From Lentibacillus sp. Marseille-P4043 (GTDB lineage Bacteria > Bacillota > Bacilli > Bacillales > Amphibacillaceae), in NCBI RefSeq assembly GCF_900258515.1, contig NZ_LT984884.1:2143353-2207352 (forward strand): DNA of 64,000 nucleotides, read 5' to 3'. Under the pieces are notes generated by a model. It did no database searches. It saw only the letters and a program-made list of their open reading frames with translations, and was not told the origin of the DNA. This document shows, one piece after another, positions 28,071-36,499 of the stretch (positions are counted from its first letter, which is position 1; the number at the start of each line of letters is the position of its first letter). A program made the translations under genes and the position numbers.

Positions 28071-29621
28071 ATGGAAGGAACAATTTACTCATTAATTCCA
28101 GCACTACTTATGCTCGTTTTAGTCCTACTTACAAGAAAAGTTCTACTATCATTGGGTGTAGGAATTGTTGTTGGAGCATTATTTATTCATGATTTTAATA
28201 TTATTGCTTCGATTGAAGAAATTTGGCAAACGTTTTATGCGATTTTTGTTGTAGATGGTTCGTTAAATGCCGGGAATATATTGTTATTATGTTTCTTGTT
28301 ATTTTTAGGAATTATGACCGCTTTTTTAACAGCGTCTGGCGGCAGTCGGGCTTTTGGTGAATGGATGATTAAGCGTGTGAAAACAAGAACTGGCGCTCAA
28401 GTTATGACCGCTATCTTTGGAATTATTGTTTTTATTGATGATTATTTTAATGCATTAGCTGTCGGGCAAATTGCTCGGCCGTTAACAGATAGACACAAAG
28501 TATCACGAGCTAAATTGGCTTATTTTATCGATTCAACATCTGCTCCTGTAACCGTTATTTCTCCAATCTCCAGTTGGGGCGCTTATATCATCGGTTTACT
28601 AGGAAGTTTGTTGGCAGCAAATGAAATAACAGATATACAACCGTTAGAAGCCTTTGTGAAAATGATTCCGTATAATTTTTATGCATTAGCAGCACTACTT
28701 TTTGTATTTTTGACAGCATATATGAGAATCGATTTTGGCCCAATGCGTAAACATGAAAAACGTGCACTTGATACAGGAGAGGTTGTTAATCCAGACGTAA
28801 AAGTGCCTGGAGATTTGAAGGAAACATTTGAGCCACATAAAAACGGAAGAATATATCATTTGCTTGTCCCTATCCTTGTTTTGGTTGTGGCAACTGTTGG
28901 GATGATGATAATTACTGGAATACAGGCCAGTGATAATGCTACAATATTGACTATTTTTGCTAATACAAACGTTAACTTGTCCCTGTTTGTTGGTGGACTA
29001 TTAGCAGTTGCAACTGCTTTAATCTTCCATATGCAGCAAAGTGAACCGCGAGCAAATTTGGTTAGCGTTATTTTGGAAGGAATAAAAACAATGCTTCCAG
29101 CTATTTATATCTTAATAATGGCTTGGATGATCGGTTCCGTAATTGGAACATTGGAAACAGGTGATTATTTGGCACAGCTTGTAAATGATGCTTCCATCAG
29201 TCCAACATTACTTCCGTTTTTATTCTTTATTATTTCTGGGTTTATGGCTTTAGCAACAGGTACTTCCTGGGGGACATTTGGCATTATGTTACCGATTGCT
29301 GCAGAGGTGGCTGTATTGACTGATGCAAATATGTTACTTCCAGCCTTAGCAGCCGTTCTAGCTGGATCTGTGTTTGGTGATCATTGTTCACCTATTTCGG
29401 ATACAACGATTTTATCTTCAACAGGAGCGGGTGTGAATCATATTGACCACGTGTTAACGCAATTGCCATATGCACTGGTTGTTGCTATAGCTGCTAGTAT
29501 AGGCTATTTACTTGTTGGATGGACGAATCAAATTTTGTTAGCATTATTAGCTACCATAATTGTCATCATTGCTATTGGATTACTTTTTCAATTTATGGCC
29601 AAAACCAAAGCTAACAATTAA
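28071..29621 (+). CDS. NhaC-family transporter, predicted lysine transporter
   Basis: Na+/H+ antiporter NhaC superfamily membrane protein (516 residues, about 11-12 helices). Signatures include FIDDYFNALAVGQIARPLTD, STSAPVTVISPISSWGAYI and VFGDHCSPISDTTILSSTGA. NhaC-type genes under lysine riboswitches have been proposed in comparative genomics to be lysine transporters; the L-box here strongly supports that assignment over simple sodium-proton exchange. ATG 28071 is preceded by GGAGGT; an upstream in-frame ATG at 28056 overlaps it. Monocistronic, with its own terminator. Confidence 0.9.
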   Translation: MEGTIYSLIPALLMLVLVLLTRKVLLSLGVGIVVGALFIHDFNIIASIEEIWQTFYAIFVVDGSLNAGNILLLCFLLFLGIMTAFLTASGGSRAFGEWMIKRVKTRTGAQVMTAIFGIIVFIDDYFNALAVGQIARPLTDRHKVSRAKLAYFIDSTSAPVTVISPISSWGAYIIGLLGSLLAANEITDIQPLEAFVKMIPYNFYALAALLFVFLTAYMRIDFGPMRKHEKRALDTGEVVNPDVKVPGDLKETFEPHKNGRIYHLLVPILVLVVATVGMMIITGIQASDNATILTIFANTNVNLSLFVGGLLAVATALIFHMQQSEPRANLVSVILEGIKTMLPAIYILIMAWMIGSVIGTLETGDYLAQLVNDASISPTLLPFLFFIISGFMALATGTSWGTFGIMLPIAAEVAVLTDANMLLPALAAVLAGSVFGDHCSPISDTTILSSTGAGVNHIDHVLTQLPYALVVAIAASIGYLLVGWTNQILLALLATIIVIIAIGLLFQFMAKTKANN

Positions 29622-29623
29622 GG

Positions 29624-29665
29624 AATAACCCCTTCATTCTATAAAGGATGAAGGGGTTATTTTAT
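29624..29665 (+). terminator. Terminator after the NhaC-type gene
   Basis: Perfect 14-bp stem AATAACCCCTTCAT / ATGAAGGGGTTATT followed by TTAT. Confidence 0.9.
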
Positions 29666-29701
29666 GGAAAATAGTTACAATACTGAAAAATAAAATATTT
29701 C

Positions 29702-29731
29702 TTTGACATAGTCAAAAAGTACCGTTATAAT
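29702..29731 (+). promoter_or_regulatory. Consensus SigA promoter with palindrome over the -35 box
   Basis: TTGACA (29703-29708), 17 bp, TATAAT (29726-29731): a perfect consensus promoter. TTTGACATAGTCAAA at 29702-29716 is a perfect inverted repeat covering the -35 element, so a dimeric repressor may act here. The regulator is unknown. Confidence 0.75.
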
Positions 29732-29823
29732 ACAAGTATAAATATCAGAAAATAGTAAAGATTTTAATTTCCTTCCTTGCATAGAATACAAGCAGAAGGA
29801 AAATAAAAGGGGAGGTCTTTAAA

Positions 29824-31356
29824 GTGGAAACTCGATCACAGTGGGGAACAAGAGCCGGTTTTATTATGGCAGCTGTAGGGTCTGCAGTTGGACTAGGCAA
29901 TATTTGGCGGTTTCCGTCAGTAGCGTATGAAAATGGTGGAGGCGCATTTTTCATTCCTTATCTATTCGCATTATTAACAGCAGGTATTCCCATTCTTATC
30001 ATGGAATTTACAATGGGGCACAAGTACCGCGGCTCAGCCCCATTAACGTACAAGAGAATGAATAAAAAGTCGGAATGGGTCGGCTGGTGGGCTGTATTAG
30101 TTGCCTTTGTTATTTCAACATATTATTCCGTAATTATTGCCTGGGCAATATCATATTCCATCTTCTCATTTAATTTAAACTGGGGAGAAGACACAGAGGG
30201 ATTTTTGTTTGGCGATTATTTAGAATTAACTGATCCAGGGCAAATTGGCGGTTTAGTTCCAGGGGTATTTATTCCACTAATCATCGTTTGGATCCTGGTT
30301 TTAGGTATATTGTTTAAGGGTGTTAAAAAAGGTATTGAAATGGCAAACCGAATTTTTATTCCGGCATTGGTAATTATATTCCTTATTATCGTTATTCGGG
30401 CAGTTACATTACCTGGTGCATTAGAAGGACTAGAAGCATTCTTTGCACCTGATTTTGATAAAATTTTAGAACCGAGTGTGTGGGTTGCAGCATACGGACA
30501 GATATTCTTTAGTATGTCAATAGCATTTGCGATTATGATTACGTATTCTAGTTATTTGCCGAAAAAATCTGATATTACGAACAACGCATTTATTACTGGG
30601 TTTGGAAACTCTAGCTTCGAATTATTAGCTGGTATTGGGGTATTTTCGGTACTTGGATTTATGGCTACGCAACAAGGTGTACCGATTGATGAAGTGGTAG
30701 CTGGCGGTGTAGGATTAGCTTTTGTTGTATTTCCGCAGATTATTAATCAGTTTCCAGCGCTTAATGAATTGTTTGGGTTCTTATTCTTTGCTTCACTTGT
30801 TCTAGCAGGGTTAACTTCCCTGATGTCGATCACCGAAACTTATGTTGCAGGATTAGTTGATAAATTTAAAATCTCCAGAGGGAAAGCTGTATTGTTTGGT
30901 GGCGGAATAGCGGCAATCATTTCCATGTTATTTGCAACAAGGGGCGGATTGAATTTCTTAGATGCTACCGATTACTTTATCAATCAATTCGGTGTAGCGT
31001 TCCTAGGACTAGTGGAAGTCATCTTTGTCGCGTGGGGCTTACGTAAACTTAATGAATTTAAGACACATGCGAATGAAATCTCCGATATTCGCTTAGGCTC
31101 ATGGTGGACGATTAGTTTAGGTGTAATTACACCAATTGTATTAGGGTATATGATGTTCGGATTGTTTAAAGATAATTTACTAAAAGAGTTTGATACAGCG
31201 AACGGGAACTATGAAGGTTATCCTGATTTCTTTATCCTCTATAGTGGCTGGTTTGTTGCAGCAGCAGCATTAATTATCGGAATCTTAATGTCATTAAGTA
31301 AATGGCGAGCATCATCGGAAAATGGAATGGAAACTGAATCTAAGGAGGCAAAATAA
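29824..31356 (+). CDS. Sodium-dependent NSS-family amino-acid transporter
   Basis: Neurotransmitter:sodium symporter family (LeuT fold), importing amino acids with Na+. The helix-1 sodium/substrate signature AAVGSAVGLGNIWRFPSVAY is intact and 11-12 hydrophobic helices follow. The C-terminal tail is short and charged. GTG start at 29824 after AAGGGGAGGTC. The immediately downstream MetS gene (1 bp after the stop) suggests a two-component methionine/alanine importer such as MetPS, so those substrates are the best guess. Confidence 0.9.
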   Translation: METRSQWGTRAGFIMAAVGSAVGLGNIWRFPSVAYENGGGAFFIPYLFALLTAGIPILIMEFTMGHKYRGSAPLTYKRMNKKSEWVGWWAVLVAFVISTYYSVIIAWAISYSIFSFNLNWGEDTEGFLFGDYLELTDPGQIGGLVPGVFIPLIIVWILVLGILFKGVKKGIEMANRIFIPALVIIFLIIVIRAVTLPGALEGLEAFFAPDFDKILEPSVWVAAYGQIFFSMSIAFAIMITYSSYLPKKSDITNNAFITGFGNSSFELLAGIGVFSVLGFMATQQGVPIDEVVAGGVGLAFVVFPQIINQFPALNELFGFLFFASLVLAGLTSLMSITETYVAGLVDKFKISRGKAVLFGGGIAAIISMLFATRGGLNFLDATDYFINQFGVAFLGLVEVIFVAWGLRKLNEFKTHANEISDIRLGSWWTISLGVITPIVLGYMMFGLFKDNLLKEFDTANGNYEGYPDFFILYSGWFVAAAALIIGILMSLSKWRASSENGMETESKEAK

Positions 31357-31357
31357 A

Positions 31358-31471
31358 ATGAGTGGTGGAGCTATCTTTGTTATGATCCTTGGTATGGTAA
31401 TTATTTGGGGCGGCCTTGCAGCAAGTATTACAAATGCTGTGAAAAAGTCTAGAGCATCTAAATCAAATTAA
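31358..31471 (+). CDS. metS: MetS-type small subunit of the NSS transporter
   Basis: A 37-residue peptide (MSGGAIFVMILGMVIIWGG...) with one hydrophobic helix and a basic C-terminal tail (NAVKKSRASKSN). This matches the MetS family, the essential small partner of MetP-type NSS importers known from Corynebacterium. TAAGGAGG precedes ATG 31358. It begins 1 bp after the NSS stop, so co-translation is expected. Too short for routine ORF calling. Confidence 0.88.
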   Translation: MSGGAIFVMILGMVIIWGGLAASITNAVKKSRASKSN

Positions 31472-31479
31472 TTCTTATA

Positions 31480-31515
31480 AAAGGAGCCTTTGCTATTCAG
31501 CAAAGGCTCTAACTT
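31480..31515. terminator. Terminator between metS and the convergent M23 gene
   Basis: Stem GAGCCTTTGCT / AGCAAAGGCTC with a four-base loop. T-rich sequence follows on both strands. Confidence 0.8.
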
Positions 31516-31517
31516 TA

Positions 31518-32477
31518 TTATTTAGCCATTTGCTCCCATTTTCTTAAATAAGGATATGGATCAAATGACCATTCACTATAACCATTGTCTTTATACATTC
31601 CGTAGTGTAAATGGGGTGGGAATTTTCCTGATGTCCCTGGTGGTCCATAACCAGTAGAACCAACACTTCCAAGTAAATCTCCTGGTTTAACAACTTGGCC
31701 AACTTGAATATCATCCTCATACCCACTTAAATGGCCGTAATAATGGTAAATATTATTGATATCCCTTATTCCAAGACGCCAGCCACCATATAAATTCCAG
31801 CCTTTCATTTCGATTACACCATATGTTGTTGATTTAACAGGTGTACCATATCCAGCAAAAATATCTGTACCTTCGTGGATACGTACACCACCGAACCCTC
31901 GTCTGTCTCCCCAAGTGCTGCGATAACTATAATTGTACTTAATGGATACCGGAAAATCGCGTGTTTTCAATTCAAGCTTACCATATGTTTTAAATACCTT
32001 TGCTGTACTCATGATGGTTTGCACCGTTAAATCACGTTTGTAATAATGCCACAGTCCAATTTTTATATCATCTTTTGTCGGGCCATAGCGCAAAAGCCAA
32101 TTGGCCATTGTAAATAAAGCGTCCTCTGGGTTGTTTGGGTTAGCTTTACTATCTCCATTTCCATCTTTACCAATCCCACTAAAAAATTCAATAATGGATT
32201 CATCTTTTATCATGGCACTATTTCCTAACCCATACCACAATTCAGTTGGAAAGGAAATGGAAACCAGATTTTCTGACGCTGAGTCATCTTCCATATTGCG
32301 TTCATACTGATCAATGGCGGCGATATAATACCAAGGAATTTGTGTTAATGCCTCTGTTTTCTCATATAAGGCCATTCTTTTTTTATAGATCGATTCCGTA
32401 GCATGTACATGATCAATGGGCAATATCAGGAATAATAAACAAAAAACAGGTAGAAAATAAGTACGTTTTGTAAACAA
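31518..32477 (-). CDS. Secreted M23 family peptidase (YunA-like)
   Basis: Predicted cell-wall endopeptidase, exported by an N-terminal signal (TYFLPVFCLLFLILPIDHVHA). The C-terminal LytM/M23 domain has zinc-site motifs GGVRIHEGTDIFAGYGTPV (HxxxD), HYYGHLSG and PPHLHYGMY (HxH). About 170 residues upstream form an N-terminal domain of unknown fold. TTG start at 32477 behind GAGGTGACAAGG. In B. subtilis yunA neighbours yunB; here the NhaC and NSS genes lie between them. Likely a role in peptidoglycan remodelling, perhaps in sporulation. Confidence 0.87.
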   Translation of the reverse strand: MFTKRTYFLPVFCLLFLILPIDHVHATESIYKKRMALYEKTEALTQIPWYYIAAIDQYERNMEDDSASENLVSISFPTELWYGLGNSAMIKDESIIEFFSGIGKDGNGDSKANPNNPEDALFTMANWLLRYGPTKDDIKIGLWHYYKRDLTVQTIMSTAKVFKTYGKLELKTRDFPVSIKYNYSYRSTWGDRRGFGGVRIHEGTDIFAGYGTPVKSTTYGVIEMKGWNLYGGWRLGIRDINNIYHYYGHLSGYEDDIQVGQVVKPGDLLGSVGSTGYGPPGTSGKFPPHLHYGMYKDNGYSEWSFDPYPYLRKWEQMAK

Positions 32478-32576
32478 TCCTTGTCACCTCAAAATCCACA
32501 TGTGAATATTCTTAGAAAAACTTGTCATTCATTCCGTCTATAGCAGGTCCGAAGTTTTTCTTATTTAAAAAATTAT

Positions 32577-32611
32577 AAAAGAGGTGTCCCATTTTAGGGA
32601 CCCCTCTTTAT
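32577..32611 (-). terminator. Terminator of the YhcN/YlaJ lipoprotein gene
   Basis: On the minus strand AAAGAGGGGTCCC / GGGACACCTC then TTTTAT. Its 5' arm includes the stop codon. Confidence 0.82.
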
Positions 32612-33177
32612 TGCTGTGCCGTATTGTCGCGGGTTCCTTGCGGGGATTTTTTCATTTCATCTATAATCTTGTCAATTGTGTTATCATAATTTTTATTTCG
32701 TGTACTTGAGTTATGCAGGCTATGGATATCATTCATTAGTGTTTTATTATCTGATACATATACATCAAAGAAACCAGGCATTGTTGATTTGGCTGTTTTA
32801 CTTGCGATATCAGCAGCAGTTTGTTCATCAAGTTGATCTTCTTTTTGATAAGCGATTAGCACTTCTTCATCGGTTACAAGTGTTGCAACTTCATCAAAGC
32901 CATCGTTCCTCAAAATCATTCGCGTAATCGTATTTGCCATTTGTGTACGGTCCAGACGAACAGAATGATTTTGTTCTGTATCATTATTAAGTTGATCTTT
33001 GTTGTAGCGAACATAGCCAAGTTTATTATCCATTTCTTCGTTTGTTGGTGCTTGCTCTTTTGCTGGATCCAATTCATTCACAATTTGCTGTTGTTCACTG
33101 GCAGCATCATCTGTCCCATTACATCCAGTTATAATGCCCAATGTTAAAGCGGATGGTAGTAAAACTTTCCATCTCAT
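32608..33177 (-). CDS. YhcN/YlaJ family sporulation lipoprotein
   Basis: Lipoprotein with signal MRWKVLLPSALTLGIITGC; the lipobox cysteine is residue 19. The mature part has family-like text (ANTITRMILRNDGFDEVATLV, TDEEVLIAYQ, STMPGFFDVYVSDN). YhcN/YlaJ proteins occur in forespore membranes or spore coats. ATG 33177 follows GAGGAGG; the earlier start at 33192 would include that site. B. subtilis carries a comparable gene (yutC) next to lipA; lipA is absent here. Confidence 0.86.
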   Translation of the reverse strand: MRWKVLLPSALTLGIITGCNGTDDAASEQQQIVNELDPAKEQAPTNEEMDNKLGYVRYNKDQLNNDTEQNHSVRLDRTQMANTITRMILRNDGFDEVATLVTDEEVLIAYQKEDQLDEQTAADIASKTAKSTMPGFFDVYVSDNKTLMNDIHSLHNSSTRNKNYDNTIDKIIDEMKKSPQGTRDNTAQQ

Positions 33178-33335
33178 GATTATCCTCCTCAAGCAAAATG
33201 ATTTCTCCCCTTACCTATTAGTTTGTGGTGTCATGAAAAAATCATACAGATAATATGAAGAGTTGACTTTGAAATTTCTGGTTATGACTTGGTTGAATGT
33301 GATAAACTATAAATTGTGTAAGTGGGGTGAAATCT

Positions 33336-33611
33336 GTGATAGAGATACAAGGAAAAAATTATGAAATCATCGAAAACATAAAAAATGCCTTTCAAGAGTC
33401 TGCACTGAACGATCGTTATTCAGAAATTTTAGCGAAATACGATTTTATTGTAGGGGATTGGGGATATGATCAGCTACGATTAAAGGGGTTTTATGACGAT
33501 CAAAACAACAAAGCTTCTTTTGATACAAAGATTAGTGCATTAGATGATTATCTTTATGAATACTGCAATTTTGGCTGTGCTTATTTTGTAATGAAAAAGG
33601 TTGATAAATAA
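33336..33611 (+). CDS. yutD: YutD family protein (DUF1027)
   Basis: A 91-residue cytosolic protein of unknown function, conserved in Firmicutes. Conserved core: RYSEILAKYDFIVGDWGYDQ, LRLKGFYDD and YLYEYCNFGCAYFVMKK. GTG at 33336 is supported by GGGGTGA at 33324-33330 and by the family N-terminus beginning MI-x-I; GTG at 33327 is an alternative. It sits between the lipoprotein gene and yutE, as in the B. subtilis yut block. Confidence 0.9.
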   Translation: MIEIQGKNYEIIENIKNAFQESALNDRYSEILAKYDFIVGDWGYDQLRLKGFYDDQNNKASFDTKISALDDYLYEYCNFGCAYFVMKKVDK

Positions 33612-33693
33612 AGCTTTCTTCGCAAAAAAGTTCGGCATTTGCCTTGTTTATTGCGGGTGCCGAATTTTGTTATACTATAATCAAACAAAGAAG

Positions 33694-33722
33694 AAATCGG
33701 CCATTATGCCGATTTCCACCAA
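33694..33722 (-). terminator. Possible terminator of the 33731 gene
   Basis: Stem GAAATCGGC / GCCGATTTC with a six-base loop; on the minus strand it is followed by TTCTTTGTTTG. Confidence 0.55.
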
Positions 33723-33730
33723 TTATAAAA

Positions 33731-34018
33731 TTACTGTTCCTCCTGTTGCGGATTGACATCGTCTGGTTCGTCGTGGATGGGGTGAGAACCAGGTGTTTGC
33801 CGTGGCAAGTCCTCATGCAATTCCTTGTAAGGATATACAAATGCACTTTGGCGGCGTTGGTGTTCCGTCCACGGTGTTGATTTACTTGTAGTTACGGGCT
33901 TCTCTTCATTAATAGGCGAACCTACTGGACCTTCAGGAAACTCTTCAGGAATTAAATGGTTTTTTATATTGTTTACATTTGAGAAATTCGAATATTTCTT
34001 TTTATCTTTTTCTCCCAT
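33731..34018 (-). CDS. Conserved hypothetical "cytosolic protein" of Bacillaceae
   Basis: A 95-residue hydrophilic, proline- and glutamate-rich protein without signal or membrane segment. Motifs I associate with a Bacillaceae-only family are KKYSNFSNVNN, LIPEEFPEGPVGSP, STPWTEHQRRQSAF and PGSHPIHDEP near the end. The function is unknown; disorder is likely from composition. ATG 34018 has AAGGGGTGA at a proper distance; ATG 34024 abuts it. Confidence 0.75.
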   Translation of the reverse strand: MGEKDKKKYSNFSNVNNIKNHLIPEEFPEGPVGSPINEEKPVTTSKSTPWTEHQRRQSAFVYPYKELHEDLPRQTPGSHPIHDEPDDVNPQQEEQ

Positions 34019-34112
34019 TAACATTCACCCCTTCTGATTATAGCCTTTGCTAAAATAGAAAGGTTCATCATGCCAATTGTTGGTATCTTTTTTTCCTTGA
34101 AAAAAGTATCAC

Positions 34113-34394
34113 CTAATTCTGCGATTGAAATATCTCCATTAAAAAGATTCGCAGTTCATCTGCCTCCATTTCAGTAACGTGAAAAACGTGTTCCATTTCA
34201 CCAGGCTTCTCAATATCTTGTCTGCTTAAGATAGAGAAATGATTTTTGCGTAAGTCGATGACAATTTTTTTCTTTGGGTCATCTTTGTCATCAATAAAGG
34301 CAAAATCGTAGCGGTGAAACTTTCCCATAAAACTAACATATCTGACTTGTTTTTCAATTGTCTCATCTCTTAAATAATCAAAATTTGTACTCAA
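34113..34394 (-). CDS. DUF3055 (SAV0927-type) protein
   Basis: A 93-residue protein matching the DUF3055 family by VRYVSFMGKFHRYDFAFI, IVIDLRKNHFSILSRQDIE and VTEMEADELRIFLMEIF. No catalytic motif or membrane segment is visible. ATG 34394 after TTGGAGGATG. It lies between two genes of the yut block and is probably its own transcript. Function unknown. Confidence 0.82.
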   Translation of the reverse strand: MSTNFDYLRDETIEKQVRYVSFMGKFHRYDFAFIDDKDDPKKKIVIDLRKNHFSILSRQDIEKPGEMEHVFHVTEMEADELRIFLMEIFQSQN

Positions 34395-34523
34395 TAATAT
34401 TCATCCTCCAATTTAATACAAATAACGTTTTTAAACATTTGTTTCACTATACCACGTTTTGTTTAATCGTTCATTTGAAATATGATATAGTATTCTTACA
34501 TGGACAAATGGAGGTTAAAGAAA

Positions 34524-34961
34524 ATGTATTTTGTTGATCGTAGTAAAATTGAGCAAACACTTACATATATGGAAAGTCTATTGGAAGAAGTAAAACACCA
34601 TTCTTTTGCATCTTTTATGGAAAAGCTTGGTTTGGAACGCATTGCTCATATGATCATTGAGTCAATGCTTGATGTTGGGAATATGATGATAGATGGTTTT
34701 ATTATGCGCGATCCAGGAAGTTTTGATGATATCATTGATATTTTAATTGATGAAAAAGTAATACCTAAAGAAGATGAAGCTTCATATAAGGAAATGATTC
34801 AACTACGGAAAATGGTCGTGAAAGAATATACAACGATTGATCACGAACAATTAAGTAACACTATTTTGGATAATGTACCTGTTTTAGAACAATTTGGTCC
34901 ACATGTAAGACATTACCTTAACAATGAATTAGGTGTGGCAAATGCATTTTCCAATGAGTAA
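34524..34961 (+). CDS. yutE: DUF86/HepT-like protein YutE
   Basis: HEPN-fold protein of the HepT/DUF86 family (145 residues). Characteristic text: MYFVDRSKIEQTLTYMESLL and RIAHMIIESMLDVGNMMIDG with FIMRDPGSFDDIIDIL. Toxin HepT proteins carry RNxxxHxY; here the position reads RKMVVKEY, so the catalytic histidine is replaced. No MNT nucleotidyltransferase antitoxin gene is adjacent. This argues for a housekeeping, non-toxin role. ATG 34524 behind TGGAGG. It lies 27 bp before yutF, probably in one operon. Confidence 0.88.
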   Translation: MYFVDRSKIEQTLTYMESLLEEVKHHSFASFMEKLGLERIAHMIIESMLDVGNMMIDGFIMRDPGSFDDIIDILIDEKVIPKEDEASYKEMIQLRKMVVKEYTTIDHEQLSNTILDNVPVLEQFGPHVRHYLNNELGVANAFSNE

Positions 34962-34988
34962 TACAGCGCGTAGAAGTGAGGCACGCAC

Positions 34989-35759
34989 GTGAGAAATTAT
35001 AATGCTTATTTAATCGATTTAGACGGGACAATGTATCGCGGAGACGAACGGATAGAAGCAGCAGCTGAATTTATTGAGGCCTTGTATCAAAAGGAAATAC
35101 CTCATTTATTCTTAACCAACAATTCAGCTAAAACGCAAGTGCAGGTTGCAGAAAAGTTACAGAATTTGGGGATTAAGGCGGTTCCGGAGTGCGTTTTCAC
35201 CTCCAGTATGGCAACGGCAAGGTACATCAAACGACAAAAAAAGGCTGCACGCTGTTTTGTTATTGGTGAAGAAGGTCTATGTGATGCATTAGAAAAAGAA
35301 AACATGACGATCACAGATGAAGCGGTTGATTTTGTTGTCGTAGGAATTGATCGGACCGTTAATTACGAAAGGCTGGCAAAAGCGTGTTTAGCAGTCCGTA
35401 ATGGGGCACAGTTTATTTCAACGAATAGTGATGTAGCAATTCCTACTGAGCGTGGTCTAATTCCGGGAAATGGTGCCATTACTTCTGTTATAACAGTAAG
35501 TACTGGCAAGGAACCGATTTTTATTGGCAAGCCCGAAAAAATTATTATGGATGAGGCACTAACTTCGCTAGGGAGTTCAAAGGATCAGACATTAATGGTT
35601 GGAGATAATTATTACACGGATATCCTTGCTGGCATTCATGCGGAAGTTGATACGCTAATGGTCTTTACTGGTGTAACTCCATATGAAGACTTTCCAAAAC
35701 TGGACAAGAAGCCAACTTATCATGTACAGCATTTAGGGGAATGGATAGAGAAAATATAA
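34989..35759 (+). CDS. yutF: HAD-superfamily phosphatase YutF (NagD-like)
   Basis: Type IIA HAD hydrolase. Motif I YLIDLDGTMYRG at residues ~6-17 (nucleophile Asp), motif II LFLTNNSAKT, motif III lysine in IFIGKPEKIIMDEAL and motif IV LMVGDNYYTDILAGIHA. Length 256 matches TIGR01457-like proteins. Substrates are probably small phosphorylated sugars or nucleotides, not determined here. GTG start at 34989. A perfect terminator follows. Confidence 0.92.
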   Translation: MRNYNAYLIDLDGTMYRGDERIEAAAEFIEALYQKEIPHLFLTNNSAKTQVQVAEKLQNLGIKAVPECVFTSSMATARYIKRQKKAARCFVIGEEGLCDALEKENMTITDEAVDFVVVGIDRTVNYERLAKACLAVRNGAQFISTNSDVAIPTERGLIPGNGAITSVITVSTGKEPIFIGKPEKIIMDEALTSLGSSKDQTLMVGDNYYTDILAGIHAEVDTLMVFTGVTPYEDFPKLDKKPTYHVQHLGEWIEKI

Positions 35760-35792
35760 AAGGGAGTGCAGTTCCAATGCACTCCCTTTTAT
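35758..35792 (+). terminator. Terminator after yutF
   Basis: Perfect 13-bp stem AAAAGGGAGTGCA / TGCACTCCCTTTT, overlapping the yutF stop codon. Confidence 0.92.
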
Positions 35793-35894
35793 AAAGTAAG
35801 GAAAGTATAAAATTGGGCTCTAATTTGTTCTCGGTTAGGATAAGACACGTCCGGCTCCAACGCCGAGTGAGATACGGGCACTGGAGCTTTTGTT

Positions 35895-36401
35895 TTAATC
35901 GTCTAATTTTTTACCATCAGCTGTTCCGTGTGCAAGTCTGCTGGATGCTGCCGCAGCGATTGCCCCTACAATGTCATCTAAAAATGTATGGCATTCACCG
36001 GTTGATTTATCGTTTAAATGCTCAAGTATTCCAGGCTTTTGTTTGTCAATGTAACCATAATTCGTGAACCCAATGGAACCGTACACATTAACAATTGATA
36101 AGGCAATAATTTCATCTACTCCATATAAGCTTTCATCAACTTCAATTGTTTCCTGAAGTGGGTGATCCAATTTCTTTTCCTCGGCAAGTTTATCAAGTTG
36201 GATTCCAGTTAAGATGGCATTTTGAACTTCTCTTTTCGTTAGCACGCGATCAACATTATAAACGCATTCTTCCATACTTAAATCGTCGTGGTATTTCGCT
36301 TGTAAATAATAGACAAGTTCTGCAATGTCATCTATTGTAACGCCTCGCTCTTTCAACCATTCCCTTGCTTTTACTTCCAATTCACTCTGTTTTGTATCCA
36401 T
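35895..36401 (-). CDS. yutG: Phosphatidylglycerophosphatase A-like protein YutG
   Basis: PgpA-domain protein of the YutG type (168 residues, soluble, lacking the membrane helices of E. coli PgpA). Visible blocks: LVYYLQAKYHDDLSMEECVY, DEIIALSIVNVYGSIGFTNY, HTFLDDIVGAIAAAASSRLA. Predicted phosphatase or related; the substrate is unproven. ATG 36401 is behind AAAGGTGA; GTG 36410 would overlap it. Convergent to yutF. Confidence 0.87.
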   Translation of the reverse strand: MDTKQSELEVKAREWLKERGVTIDDIAELVYYLQAKYHDDLSMEECVYNVDRVLTKREVQNAILTGIQLDKLAEEKKLDHPLQETIEVDESLYGVDEIIALSIVNVYGSIGFTNYGYIDKQKPGILEHLNDKSTGECHTFLDDIVGAIAAAASSRLAHGTADGKKLDD

Positions 36402-36499
36402 AACAATCACCTTTCTAAGTAATTTTCTCGTTTATAAGTTAAAAAGTTCTATTCATTCACATAGACTAAAACAAATAGATATTTACTGGGGGGATCTTT

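Noticed and set aside
34524..34961. HepT/MNT toxin-antitoxin module
   Set aside because: No partner nucleotidyltransferase gene and the catalytic histidine is replaced; matches the housekeeping YutE family.
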